A stretch of DNA of 64,000 nucleotides from Paragyromitra xinjiangensis (GCA_038503065.1 JBCAMK010000003.1:3472001-3536000); one strand, 5' to 3'. Numbered from the stretch's first letter, positions 1-11,030 are shown. Notes: generated by a model not told the origin, from the letters alone. Numbers and translations are program-made.

Positions 1-2
1 TC

Positions 3-419
3 GTATTCCTAGCTGAGGTCACAACGCGGGACCGGCGCTTTGCAGCAAAGAGGTTACGAGAAATCATTATGGGGCTGAAGAGCTTTGTCGAGAAGCACAG
101 GCAGAAAGCGATTGAGGCAGCTGTGGTAGCTTCTAAAAGCAACGTGCAACCATTCGAGCGAACTGGTGCTACTAACACACCTGCATCACCACTACCGCCA
201 TTGACGCCACAGCAGAGCTATTTACCATCTCCGGGAAGTGGAATGGATTCGAGTCTACCGTTCGTGAGTTATCCGGATGTGAGTCGCAGTGAGGTGGGGT
301 ATACTGCGGGTGGACTGCAGGGGATCGATAGTACAGATTCAATGATGTGGGAAGGGTTTCCTTTGACAGAGTTTTTGCAGTTGGATGGCGCGCCAGGTTT
401 GTACCCACCATGGGGATAG
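3..419 (+). CDS. C-terminal part of an unidentified protein, possibly a fungal transcription factor
   Basis: The frame is open from the left window edge to a TAG at 417-419, so this is the last exon (about 138 codons) of a gene starting outside the window. The first 45 residues are charged and helix-prone (RDRRFAAKRLREIIMGLKSF). The rest is a low-complexity Pro/Ser/Thr/Gly tail ending in LQLDGAPGLYPPWG. A helical block followed by a disordered, acidic-aromatic tail (MMWEGFPLTEFLQLDG) is common at the C-terminus of fungal Zn2Cys6 activators, where such a tail can be a transactivation segment. No DNA-binding or diagnostic domain is inside the window, so the class is an inference. The absence of stops over 400 bases and the protein-like composition support that it is coding. 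Confidence 0.45.
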   Translation, partial: VFLAEVTTRDRRFAAKRLREIIMGLKSFVEKHRQKAIEAAVVASKSNVQPFERTGATNTPASPLPPLTPQQSYLPSPGSGMDSSLPFVSYPDVSRSEVGYTAGGLQGIDSTDSMMWEGFPLTEFLQLDGAPGLYPPWG

Positions 420-758
420 CTGTAGCTTGAAGTTCAGGGTTTATATATTTTGTATGTACTTATAATAGTTTATATAGGTTGGCAGTTCATGTGCTGTTGG
501 GTTGTGCCTTTCTTGCTTTTCCTAGGAAGTTATAGTTATGAAGGGGCTCGTGGATCTTCGTATTGTCAAACTAAATGTTGTTAGTCATGTGTTAGTCAAC
601 ATAGGCATTCTGCAGGTCCCTCAAATGCCGGAGGGTCTGTCTCAGTCAAACTGGGGATTTTATCATCCCACTAATATAGTATCTGGGACAGTCACGTTTA
701 CTGAACTCTAAGTCCTTTCTCAACCCTAAAAAGCACAAATCTCTATGATTGATTGATA

Positions 759-907
759 TTGATTGATTGATAATTTATCAAGCGCATCCAACCCAAATCT
801 CTATGAGCTCGCAACAGCCATTCCGCAGAATTTGTGGTTTTCCTAGTTCTGTATCAAGATAACCTAAAGGCTTGGATGCGCGTGTGAATTATCAATCAAT
901 CAATCAA
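759..907. repeat. Short MITE-like element with about 32-bp terminal inverted repeats
   Basis: The left arm (759-791) reads TTGATTGATTGATAATTTAT followed by CAAGCGCATCCAA. The right arm (872-907) read in reverse complement gives nearly the same sequence: TTGATTG repeats, GATAATTCA, CACGCGCATCCAA. The arms match at about 27 of 32 positions and enclose about 80 bp of unrelated DNA. The outer ends are built of TGAT tandem repeats, so the exact boundaries and any target duplication are unclear. An 11-bp direct repeat, AAATCTCTATG, lies just outside and just inside the left arm. Confidence 0.6.
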
Positions 908-1161
908 TCGGTGCTACAATAAGACCAACTTTAGAGCTGGCGAGTGACCACGCATGATTCCCACAGACTGATGTTTTTCCTGCTCTGTGTATGCGTGTGT
1001 GCATATGTGTACTTAAATATTCTAACCGTGGCCGAAATAGACAAGTCATCCGTTGAGTATACGTATACACACTCTCTGGAGTCGCCGAGACTTCCTAAAA
1101 CGAGCCTGTTGGGAGCCTAGAGGGTGTGACTAAAAGCCATCTTAAGCTATCCCATAGTCCA

Positions 1162-1746
1162 GCTATATATATGTTCCAACCGATATTGCATTAGGGCCCA
1201 TTTACAAATGGGTCGGCCGGTAGGAAAATAGGCCAACCTATTTACAGACAGGACCACCTTGAGTATCGGCTGGCCCATCTACAAGATGACACTTAAAGAT
1301 GGCCAATCTTCAAATGAAAATTTTTTTCAACCATAGCCATAGCTCAGACTCTTAATCACCTCCAACAACCACTGCACTTAACCATCACAACTTCATCTCG
1401 GGACACTTTAAATGCTCCCCAATTTTGATACTTGAATTTTCATTCTCTACTGGTAATGTACTGTATTGCATACCATATTGTGCACCTTTGGGAGAAGTCA
1501 CATATCTCAAGTTGTAGTTAAAAAGAGAGTTCATCATCATGATTATCAGGTTGTAGTAGATTTCCCAAACTGCTATAATAGTATGTGGTGATCATTATAC
1601 TTGTGTGGTGTACCTCATTTAGAAACATGGAATTCTTTGAATATGGGACATCTTTTAGTATCAATTTGTAAATGGGCCAGCCGATACTCAAAGTGGTCCT
1701 GTTTGTAAATAGGCGAGGATTGAATACCGGCCGGAACATATATAGC
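1162..1746. repeat. Foldback (MITE-like) element of about 585 bp with long inverted repeats
   Basis: The sequence from 1162 to about 1312 is repeated in reverse complement from 1746 back to about 1636. Both arms start (G)CTATATATATGTTCC or the close variant GGCTATATATGTTCC. They share a core of about 50 bp (left 1237-1283) containing TTGAGTATCGGCTGGCCCAT with only a few mismatches. The left arm carries an extra segment of about 35 bp around 1197-1230. No transposase-like frame exists inside, so this would be a non-autonomous element. The TATATA ends make a TA target site possible, as for Tc1/mariner-derived MITEs; that is inference. Confidence 0.7.
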
Positions 1747-3072
1747 CTGATGCTCTTGTTTTGGTGAAGCAACTGATTTTCCACACCACTTTTAGAAAAC
1801 AAATGATATCTGACAGGAATCTAGCTACATAAAAGTACCGAATATACCAAAAATTCCGAAGTTTCTACAGATGGAGCGAACTTATATACTATACGTCTAG
1901 TATACCTATGTATGGTAATACGTATGCCGCCAGCTCGGTATTCTTATTCTTCGAATTCTCTGTGATGCTTCAAGTTCCTTTTCCAATACTCCATATCACA
2001 GATGACTATTCGTATAATCACAGCTACATAACCCAATGTAGGGGGATGACTCTTTCTATTTAGCCTATCATGTTTAAAAATCCCCTAAGAACATCAGAAA
2101 AGTCACTCAGTCCAAACCCTAGCCCACGCTCTGACCCCATGTCTGCCCCTAAAGTGGCACTCCCCCTCTCAACTTAACTCATTCAAACTTCAAAAAACGT
2201 TATCCCTTAAACCATTTCCGTGCCGAGCTCCGCAAGAAACTGAAGTCTCGGCCTCAATCACTATTCATCGTCGCCGCAGCCAAGCGCCAGAGATGTGGTG
2301 GTTGCTCCATCTCTTCTATTTTTTCCTATTGTTGGGGCGCCCGCGCGCACTCTATGCACACTGCATGCAAGATTGGGTCATGAGGACCAAACCCACAGTA
2401 GCTCTTCACATAACTTAGTTAACTAGCGCTAGGTGATCACCATGAGAAGTTATTTGAGAAAAAACTTACACAATACCATTGACCACTGTTTTGCTTAAAC
2501 GGAAAACTAGTTTTCGAAACCAAGGGTTGATGTTGGTGGTCGCTCATATGATTGTCCTCCATCTAATTAGCCTGGCCACCCCAACACCTATAGCTTGAGA
2601 ACTCACGCAAACCCAACCCATGATCGTAGCCCCACCTCCAGGAGGGCCTGAGGTAGCGGATGGATCATAGCCATCAAGCGCGCTCATCTCTAGGAGCTGT
2701 TCGGACTGAGGAGGCATTTCAGTTTGAGTCAAAGGGTCAGGAAGATATTATGGTGTGTTTTTGAGCTTAGAATTAACTGTATCCGAAAATTGGAATGCTA
2801 TGGTGGCGTGGAAGGGTTTTCAGCTTTAACTCGCAGTGGAATATCAAGTATAAGTAATTGTATAGGTATCAGTATCAGTATCTTGGTGAGGGGTAAGGTT
2901 CTATGATGGGTGGTGCTCCGCATAAAGCGATCTTTGCACCAATAAACGACTCGAATTCAAAGCACGCGGTATGTGGGGGCTGAATAGCGCTGGAATCCGA
3001 GCACCTAAACACTCAAGTGGTTGGTCCTTAGTGACTGAGTTATAATACAAATGCTATTTGAGATCATATGAT

Positions 3073-3317
3073 ACTGCGCGTGCGTAGACAGTCATGCATA
3101 TGGGACTCCTTTTGCAAAAAGGTGATTGGCAAAATATTTAATACTATGTAGGGATGGGTGATTTCTTCGCCCATCAAGTGCAAAAAATAAGGAAGTGACT
3201 TGAGGCAACGCTCTCCTGGGCGAATAAAAAGGCAAAGGTCTCCTTAAGTGTGTAGTTGCCAAGAAAGTGAGTGGCCGACCACTGCAGTATGCGCGACTAT
3301 CTACGCATGCGTAGCGC
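3073..3317. repeat. Inverted-repeat element of about 245 bp
   Basis: TGCGTAGACAGTCATGCATA at 3081-3100 is matched in reverse complement by 3287-3307 (TGCGTAGATAGTCGCGCATAC), with about 17 of 20 identical. The right end also holds the perfect palindrome TACGCATGCGTA at 3302-3313. The arms are short and imperfect, so this could be an old MITE copy. Confidence 0.4.
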
Positions 3318-4443
3318 CTAGAATACTTTTTAGCAGACTAGCTTCGTTTTTTTACTAGGGTAGTAGTTAAAATCTGAACGCCGTACGTGCTCATGCAGTA
3401 ATTGGGATTCGAATGGCTGGATTACAGGGCCAGCCTGGCATACAAGAGGCACTTCTCCTTGATAGCAAATTTGCTCTGGTTGGGAGTTGCGGTTCTTTTT
3501 TTACGGCTTTGTGATCTTGGACTGGGTAGCAGCTAATTTGTGTAACTGTTTGGTTCGATAGACCTGATGCTACAAAAACCTGCCGCACTGGGGGTGCCTA
3601 TGCAGTGCTGGAGCAGGGCACGAGACAAACTACTGGAAAAGAGACATGAAAATCCGCCCTTGAACGCCAGGTAATGTCGAATAGACACAGGACTGATTAG
3701 GTCTGATTGGCTGTAGCTATAGTTTTCACCAGGCCAGCTCTATGCACAAAAAAGAAAGTCTTCTTCAGCCAATATCCTCCTAAGTCCAAGCAACCATATA
3801 TCTGAAGTCACTCACCTAAGATTGCACTCATGGGACGAAAATTGTGTTAACAAGCGATTAGATCTAACTATGAATGATCTCTTCAAGAAGCGAGCATACG
3901 TTATTTCTTTGTCTTCAAGCTAGCTGGTGGCCATTTCGTTTGAAGGTTATGCATTATCAGTCGTGGAATATGTGCACTTCAGAATATAACTACATCTCTT
4001 CCTCCACAATACGTAATCTGGTCCTATCGTAGCCAATCCACCTTAAGTTTGGGGGTGAGACACACGGAGCAATAGCGGGGTCAGAAATTTGTCAGAAATT
4101 CCCATTCTAAGGACGATACAGGCTTGCTTGCAAGGTTAACTGGCGGGGCGTGCGAGGCGCTATATAGATTCTAGAGAAACTACAGACAGGGTTTTATTTC
4201 CCATCCGTTTATGCCCTTCTTACTCTCTTGTGTGATACTCTATTAGTTAATTTACTACCAAGGGCGAGAGATCGACACCAAATGTTAAATGATAATGAGA
4301 ATTTTGCAACCAAGCCTATAGCTATTCTCAGCTCTACGACTCCCCTTCCACGTTGCTCAAGACAAGACGGAAAATTTGAGAGAAAAAAACAAAGTAAATG
4401 TACACCCCCATTCGCAATAGAACCCACCGCCCAAATCTCACAT

Positions 4444-4905
4444 CTAGTCTACATAAATCCACCACAAAGTTTCAGTACCCACTGCTTCCAAAGAAGTTCC
4501 TAGTATAGATTGTACTGAAGTTATCACTAACGACTATATCACTCTCTTGCCATTCGTGCCATAGACACACACGACGATCGTACAATAATTTTTCAATCAC
4601 ATCACAAATACTCTGTTCGCTTTCATCGTTGTTGATACCAGCTACGGCAGGGTCGAAATGTGTGCGTGATCCTGGCCAAGACTCATTATATTGTAGGCAA
4701 TTGGCACCAGTTGCTGGGTGCGGCAGTACTAGCGGGAAATGCGAAGGAGCTGGATCGTCGAACTCTTTTACCCCTACGGGCCATGTATTTGCCAGTGACT
4801 CAGCTGTATATGGCGGGGGAAGGGAATCAAATAAGGCGCGTGAGGACGCGAAAATTGTGTAGCTAACATTCCCGGCGGAGGGTGTCATAGCGGTAGAGTA
4901 TCGAG
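4444..4905 (-). pseudogene. Remnant of the C-terminal half of a TauD-like dioxygenase domain, frameshifted
   Basis: Read on the minus strand, this stretch continues the dioxygenase domain of the gene at 4927-6528. It contains family-typical blocks YTIFASSRALFDSLPPPYT, LLYDRRVCL and a WEKGDVLVSDN-like block (WQESDIVVSDN). No GT-AG junction found by eye joins it in frame to the upstream exon: the best acceptor, CCTAAG near 4905, needs a phase-2 donor and the best donor (GTGAGA) is phase 1. The frame stops at 4472-4474, just before the C-terminal Arg-containing motif of the family. Sequence resembling that motif's neighbourhood (ETLWWIYVD) lies in the next frame, as if one base had been gained in the GGG at 4478-4480, and would end at 4444. 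The expected iron-binding His in the SDN...H motif is Tyr (STIYTR). I conclude that the domain has decayed; an unusual intron or a base-calling error is the alternative. Confidence 0.6.
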
Positions 4906-4926
4906 AACTTAGGAATGAGATTCAAG

Positions 4927-6528
4927 TTAGCCTCTCTTCTTCTGGGCGGACAAGCCACTTTGGCAGATGATAATCAGGTAGCAAATAGTAAATTCAAAGG
5001 ACAGAAGAAGAGGTGGGGAGGTGAACCTCGGGGCCCGTGAGATAGAAACCGAGTTTCTATTCTCACCAAATTCCTTTTCAACTTTAAGGTCTGCGTTATG
5101 GCGTAGCGGTAAGTTACTGGACCGTTCAGCGATATCATAACCTTTGGTTCTGGATGCAACGTCCACCCCCCATGGCTTGTTGGCGTCAACTTCATCAACT
5201 TTTGTATCCCAGGGCGTTATGGCTCCCATCTCACTCGCTTTACGAACGAAAAGTTCACGGTTCTCTGTTTCCCGAAACCCGCGAATCACAAGCGGAGAAT
5301 TGACTTCGGCGAGCCGCCCCAACTTAATCATGTCCACATCCGCTAATGATGGTATAGTAGCACCTGGTGTGGGCGTAATAGCTAGGCCAAATGGGTATAA
5401 AGGTTCGAACTGAACGTCCATGCCTTCCCATGTATACAAATCTGACTTTTCTCGGAAAAACCAAGGTTCTCCGGATCCATTACGATAAACTAGCTCATAG
5501 TTCGGGGCGGCTTCCATCATTACTCGGTGTGCTGTGTGGACGGAACCGTCGAGACTAAAGACAAGTGTTGTTTGCCATGCTGCTGCAGGGAGCCCTGGTA
5601 TTGGCAAAAGCGAAATAGAGAACTTGTTGCTGCTGGAACCTGGGTGAATCGAAAGTCGCACAGACTCGGGGAAGTTTTTCTGGATCGCGGCAGCGAAAGC
5701 CTAAACGAGCAAAATATTTTAGTAGCTCTAATGACAAAAGAATATCCCAGAGACACTTACTCTTCCACGAGCAATCATCCTCCTCGCTGTGATTTCTTCT
5801 TCATCTGTCCTATAGGCACTCGCCAGATCGTCGGTCAAGATACTGATGTAACTCTTGTAGGTTGCACGTGCATCTTCATCTCTAGCTAGATGCTCAGCGA
5901 TTCCTTTTGTTGGAAGCCCAGATTGAAGCTTCTCGCGGAATGTTGTAGCTTGTTGTAGGTATAATTCCTCTGTGATAGATTCGGTTTCAATACCCACATG
6001 CTGTAGGGTGTGTAGGCGAGCGAATTTCAGATTGGTGAAACCCTTTTCTTGGGCAATCTTTCGGACAGCCTGCCCATATGCCCAGACATCGCGGTCAGGT
6101 ACGCCCAAAAGATCTGAGATTTGTAGTCAGCAATCAAACCCCAACGCTCCAAGGGGAATAGCACTACCGTTGTAAACAAGCCCATCTGAAACAATAGTAA
6201 GCTCAGCACCTCCCTTATACACGTCCTCAATACTTTTACAAAGGGAGTTTAGGTGGGCTAAGGCAAATTCCTCTGCCTTATCTGGTAGTGTCCCTAATAC
6301 TTTCGAAGTCGTATTGGGAGATTTGAATGGAAAACCAGGAAGGACCAACTGAATTGGTGCACCAACTTCTACCTTATTTTGGATGACTGGGACAAATCCG
6401 CTCCGGCCATCACCGCTCCGGTCCGATGTTGAATCTAGGCGGTATCTCTCTAAGACGTCAATGATGGTGTTTACTGTTGCGGTGATTGCCTTAGCAGGGC
6501 CCCGTGTAGCTACGGGAAATACTGCCAT
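4927..6528 (-). CDS. Isocyanide synthase (Dit1/PvcA family) fused to a degenerate TauD-like dioxygenase segment
   Basis: Three exons, 6528-6168, 6113-5761 and 5700-4927, joined by introns of 54 and 60 nt (GTAGTG...CTCAG; GTAAGT...GTTTAG), give 495 codons. The first roughly 300 residues are a full Dit1/PvcA domain: IVSDGLVYNDLLGVPDRDVW around residues 114-133, then FARLHTLQHVG and VRLSIHPGSSSNKFSISLLP. Enzymes of this family turn the amino group of an amino acid (Tyr or Trp in characterised members) into an isocyanide. From about residue 360, SPLVIRGF starts a TauD/PvcB-type Fe(II)/2-oxoglutarate dioxygenase module, as in known fungal synthase-dioxygenase fusions. The iron-binding H-x-D site looks altered (LPLRHNADLK). 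This frame ends in unrelated sequence, with the rest of the domain stranded downstream at 4444-4905. The synthase half looks intact. No transporter, NRPS or regulator gene lies next to it. Confidence 0.8.
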
Positions 6529-8231
6529 GTTAAGGACTCAGAAGTCAGATATTCCTAAGGCAACAACTAAGTCTTATCCTGGAGCAAAGGCGTAAGAGTG
6601 CAATTCGTCTTGTCAGGCGAAACTGGGGGATGGGGAGTGTGAACATTCCCCCAGACTTAACCCTCTTCTTATATTGTAAGAACAGTCCAGCTGAGTCTTG
6701 AGATGCTCCAGAACAAATGAATTCTTTGCATCTTAGTCCTCGGAGAAGTAACCATGCTTCGGTGATGATGATGCGGGCCAGTGCGACTGTTCAGTGTTTT
6801 GAAGTGCATTAATAAGCGCTAATCAGAAACTCTTTTCCGCTTTAGTATTTCATCCCTCCCACGAACTATGGGTAACACACTGCAGCCAGCCGCAGTATTG
6901 CCCAATTACCTCTTTCCTACCTTCACCATCATCTGCCATGTCGTGCAGTGTGTCAGATCTAATTCCGAAAACCCATACAGCCGAAAGCTTAGAGGGAAAC
7001 TCTTATTTGCCCAGACTTTTCGGATTGGGTCAAAAACAGCCCATCATGTGTGTGGTTCAACGATAACTCGGGTCTGTCGACCAAGATCCCAGAGTTGGAG
7101 CAGACACCAGTCAGTATGGGGAAATTTACCAACGATACTCTTGGAACCATCGGTGTTTATGCGTAGTAACTCGCTACTAACCGGAGTACAGATGCCACTT
7201 GATTAGCGCAGTTCAGTCAGGCAAGGGCTTCAGAACCCTGCTTACTCAGCCACTGAGGCGGTTTATCATTTCGCACAGTAGACACAGTTAACAATGCTAA
7301 GTAAATGCTAACACATTTTTTACGCTCGCAGAAATAGTAGAACTAACTCATAGTGAAGCCTGTGATGGTAGGGAGGGAATAGTGAATTGATCGGGAATTA
7401 GCAGGAGCTATGTATACTAGCGCAACTCCCTAGCAACTGTTAGTCAATATGAACTCGCGAAAACAAGTATACTTCCATCCGGTAACAAAGCCTTCACAGT
7501 AAAAATTAACCCCAGTCGCATGCCCAGCCATTGCACGCGGATTCGAGTTTCACAATAGGCTCCTAGATTCCAGGGTTCTCCTGTGTTTACGATCTACCCA
7601 GGAAGCAAGACCAGATAACCCGAAGTAACGAAGCATCTACTATGATCTGCAACGGCTTAATACCTCCTCCAACCCTGCACAAACACTTCGCTTACGTCGA
7701 GCACGATAAGACTGGGTGTGCGTCATCAATAGGGTAGTAATCGTTCTTATCTTTATAATTCCAGCAGAGAAGTATATATTTCCAAAATTTGCTGAGAGTA
7801 TGATATATACACACGTAGCTCCAACTGTAGCATTGGGAGCATATTATATCTGCTTGTTAGTAGTTTTGTAACTAGAATAAGACCATATCTCCAATATATC
7901 TTGTTTTTCTGTTTTTCTGTTTTTCTTTAGCAGAGAAAGACACCTAACCCTCCGCTGCATCTTTCATCCAACCGGCTGATCGGATCGTTAGGCACCAGAA
8001 AACAGCCAATAAGCCACAACAGAAAGACAAACAGCAATCAATCCTGAAGGCCGTGCTACACCAGAGGCACGGTCAGCCGTGTCATTAATGATCGAGGCAC
8101 GAACCTTGGCGCCAAGGGGTGTGGGACACGAGGCAGTTCAGCCCAGCTAAATAATCCAGCCGCGCGCTCCATCTCCCTCGCTTTTGCGAACCACACCTTT
8201 CCAACTCTACGATACTCTCGCGATATTCAAC
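6529..8231. other. Intergenic spacer; one possible orphan exon
   Basis: No complete gene is supported. The best coding-like segment is a plus-strand frame of about 58 codons from roughly 6993 to 7168 (containing PDFSDWVKNSPSCVWFNDNS and ending IGVYA). It could be the last exon or remnant of a gene, but no upstream exon was recognised. A three-copy GTTTTTCT run lies near 7901-7928. The last 100 bases before 8232 are presumably the promoter/leader of the GPI protein gene. Confidence 0.45.
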
Positions 8232-8759
8232 ATGAAAACTTCGATTGTCCTCATCGCCGCCATAATTGCCTCGGGCACGCTGGCCCAGGAAAATATCGAC
8301 TGTATCGGATGCGACAACGCCGGGAACCTTCCCTTGCAAAAGTGCTCCGACGCCTGGACGCTTAGGGTCACTCAATGTATAGCAGCACCATGCTTTCAAA
8401 AATACAGTACAGACCCATGGGTTCAATACTGCGGGAAGAGCCCTTCGTCTTCCCTTGTTAACTCTCCTACTGTCATCGGTGATCAGAGTGCGACTCCCAG
8501 TCTTACCACAACCACCACAACCAGTTCCACTACTTCCACTACCACCTCCACTCTCACCACCATCTCTTCTACTACTACTACCGCTGTGAGCAGTGGCTCT
8601 ACAACAAGCGCTACTAGAACTGCCACTGGCGTTACTAGAGCAACGACCACTCAGACCGTCACGTCAACTACCACTGCGGGCAACTCTGCCCCATCGAACG
8701 GTGCGCCCGCCTTCGCTTTGGTTGGCATTTTGGCCATTGGGGCTTTGTGCTTAGCGTAG
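8232..8759 (+). CDS. Secreted GPI-anchored, Ser/Thr-rich cell-wall protein
   Basis: A single exon encodes 175 residues. The start is the ATG at 8232 because it begins a clear signal peptide (MKTSIVLIAAIIASGTLAQ). The mature N-terminal region (about 60 residues) has six cysteines (DCIGC, KC, QC, PC, YC) and may form a small disulfide-bonded fold. It is followed by a long Ser/Thr tract (about residues 90-155) that would be heavily O-mannosylated. The C-terminus, after SAPSNG, is a hydrophobic tail (FALVGILAIGALCLA), the usual form of a GPI-attachment signal. This layout is typical of fungal wall or plasma-membrane proteins. No catalytic domain is visible and the cysteine pattern is not one I can assign to a named family. 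Confidence 0.8.
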   Translation: MKTSIVLIAAIIASGTLAQENIDCIGCDNAGNLPLQKCSDAWTLRVTQCIAAPCFQKYSTDPWVQYCGKSPSSSLVNSPTVIGDQSATPSLTTTTTTSSTTSTTTSTLTTISSTTTTAVSSGSTTSATRTATGVTRATTTQTVTSTTTAGNSAPSNGAPAFALVGILAIGALCLA

Positions 8760-11030
8760 GAATTCCAACATACACCCGAGTATATGAACGGAATGGAAAT
8801 TTGATGCCGCGCGGGGAGCGATAATGGGATATCAGTTTGTGAAAGGCAGCAGACGTTTACACAAAAGATCTATCCTATGTTGCCGAACCGAGTATTATAG
8901 ATCACATTCCTATCTTTCATTCTGGATTTTGTTCGAGGGATATTGAGATTGAATCGGTTTTCGTTGAAACGATACCGTTTGGAGAAATGGGCTTTTTTTC
9001 GGACCGCATAATGGGGTTAAGACGCCCAAAATGTACTTAAAATATGACATCTAAGCGTCAGATGTCAATCACTATTAGTCACGGAAGTGAGATTTCACTT
9101 TAATTTTCGGATAAGGTAGATAAAGGTTCGCGGGGGGTTCATTCCTAAACTTATTTGTATGAATTAAAGAGTAGTGGCTTTTTCATTTCTTGGGGTGGGG
9201 GTTTGGGGGAGGAGAAAATCGGTTGTATCCAACCCGATCTAGGTGCCAATAGAAGATAGGTGTCACTCGAGCGCTTCTCGCATCATGTGCTTTAGGAGTG
9301 AGAATGTAGTCAAGGGTTTTGTCGTGATATGGTTCACAATCATATTTCCGCCACATTTTTCTCCTGCTAATTGACCAATCAACCCCCCCAAATTGTCGGC
9401 GACGAATCCCTAGCGAAACATATTTCGCGAAAACCTCAATATCAGTAGGGTACTATGATACCAAACCTGCTGACGCGTCCTAACTCTTCAAGATCTCTTG
9501 TTTTTTTGTGGCAAGCACTGGTGGTGTGGGCGAGCTCTGTGAATACCAGATTAACCTACGAAACCCGGCCTATAACTATAGCGACTTCAAAATCGTGTAC
9601 CTTGGTAAAACATAGCCAAAGAAACCTACCCTGTTTACCGAGCGCGGTCTAATTGAGAACCAAGCTTGACCAATTCCGCCAACCGATGCAGGAGATGGGC
9701 ATTCTTCCTGTGGGGTGAGCTTCTGTAGTACGAATAAACAAATCATCGTTTTGCATGGCGAAATCGTAGCCCTAAATGTTTCAGACACCGGGTAGTTCCG
9801 TGATATGTATCCAGAGCCTTCTTGACACATACTCTTGCACGTACGATGAGTAACTTGAAACGTTAAGTCTAACGAAAGTGTTAAGGTGTGATGAAGTCAC
9901 GTTGGACAGTAATAGTTGACTGGGTGAGGTGTGGGTGTTCTGCGCCCTAGATGATTCATAGTAACCCGCAGCAGGGCTGTGTTTTCGGTCACGGATGTTG
10001 AACAAGTATATTGAGACAAACATCGGTTTAATATCTAACGATTCTAACATTTCCTCAGGCGAATTTACTAACTATGCACTGTATAGAAATCTAATCATAA
10101 TACCATAGTCTCTGGATACTATAGTTCTTTTTCTCAAACATTTCATTAGCCGTCATTCATACGTCATTCGTCCGAATATTCACCCCAGGGTATACATACC
10201 TGCCGGCCAGGCTGAATACCCAGCTGTGAAAAGGCTGGATTCTAATGAAATACGAGGGCTGAGCCTTGAGCTAGTTCGTACGTTGATCCTTGTAGAAGAA
10301 ATATGTCCTCAACTATGTACGCATCTCGAGGAATCAAACTATCAGAGCCATTTGCTTGAACAACGCCACAGGAAGAGCCCCGCCCAACAGCTCTCCTACC
10401 AATAAAAGATCTTAAGTCCACATACCCCTTACTTGCTGCTCGGCAGGCCCAATGGTCTTGGACCGATCGGAAAGATATTTACCTGATATATGGGGGCAGA
10501 AAACAGGGAACGAATTGGTATAAATGCAAACTAAAGGGTAGGCGTCGAATAGGGAACGTAGGGCGGGCCTAGCGGAAAGCCCTGCCTCCAACAGAACATA
10601 TAAGATACCACGAGTGATCTCTCATGATTCTCATTACAAAACCCTGTCACAGAAACAATGGTTGTGGGGGTAAATAACCTGATCACTTGATTCACGACTC
10701 CAAAAGTATCCTTCTCAAATGAACAAGTACCAGCTCAAAGCAAAGTAGAGATCTATTTCAAATCCACTAAAAAAAAGCACGGCAAGTATCTGTGCGTGAG
10801 AGAAATCCAAGGGCTACGCCTATCTGATGAAGATGATGATATATAGTGAGGCTTTTAACTACTTGCTACAATTACCAGCGATCTCTCACCTTCTGATGCC
10901 TCTCGGAGAAAAACAAAAACAAAAACAGCTAACGCAGCCTGATAACAGCAATTAGCCCATCACTCGACACAAAAAAATCCCTCAAAAGCTGCTGGAAATG
11001 CTGATCGCCATATCACTCCCTTCCGCCCAA
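8760..11030. other. Intergenic spacer without a recognisable gene
   Basis: Only short frames without features occur. A small perfect hairpin, TGACATCT...AGATGTCA, sits at about 9046-9068. The 3' ends of the genes on both sides converge here, so this is mostly downstream sequence. Confidence 0.6.

Larger units (their letters stand above)
420..4443. other. 4-kb intergenic spacer with three inverted-repeat elements
   Basis: No gene is supported here. Frames of 60-95 codons occur but lack family features, plausible splice partners or good starts. The spacer holds three foldback structures (759-907, 1162-1746, 3073-3317), listed separately. A minus-strand frame around 2544-2750 encodes a Pro/Gly-rich stretch but has no ATG upstream of it. 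Confidence 0.6.

Noticed and set aside
1518..1802. Minus-strand frame of 94 codons
   Set aside because: It lies inside the foldback element and includes its right arm; no protein features.
2544..2750. Minus-strand Pro/Gly-rich frame with CVSS, considered as a lipopeptide pheromone precursor
   Set aside because: The CVSS is internal rather than C-terminal, there is no upstream ATG, and the possible intron does not create a CaaX end.
3390..3440. Possible tRNA T-arm (ATTCGAATCCC on the minus strand)
   Set aside because: The flanking bases do not form the T-stem or an acceptor stem, and no A box was found.
6868..7206. Plus-strand frame of 112 codons starting MGNTLQ
   Set aside because: Composition is not protein-like, and a neighbouring frame looks more coding over the second half.
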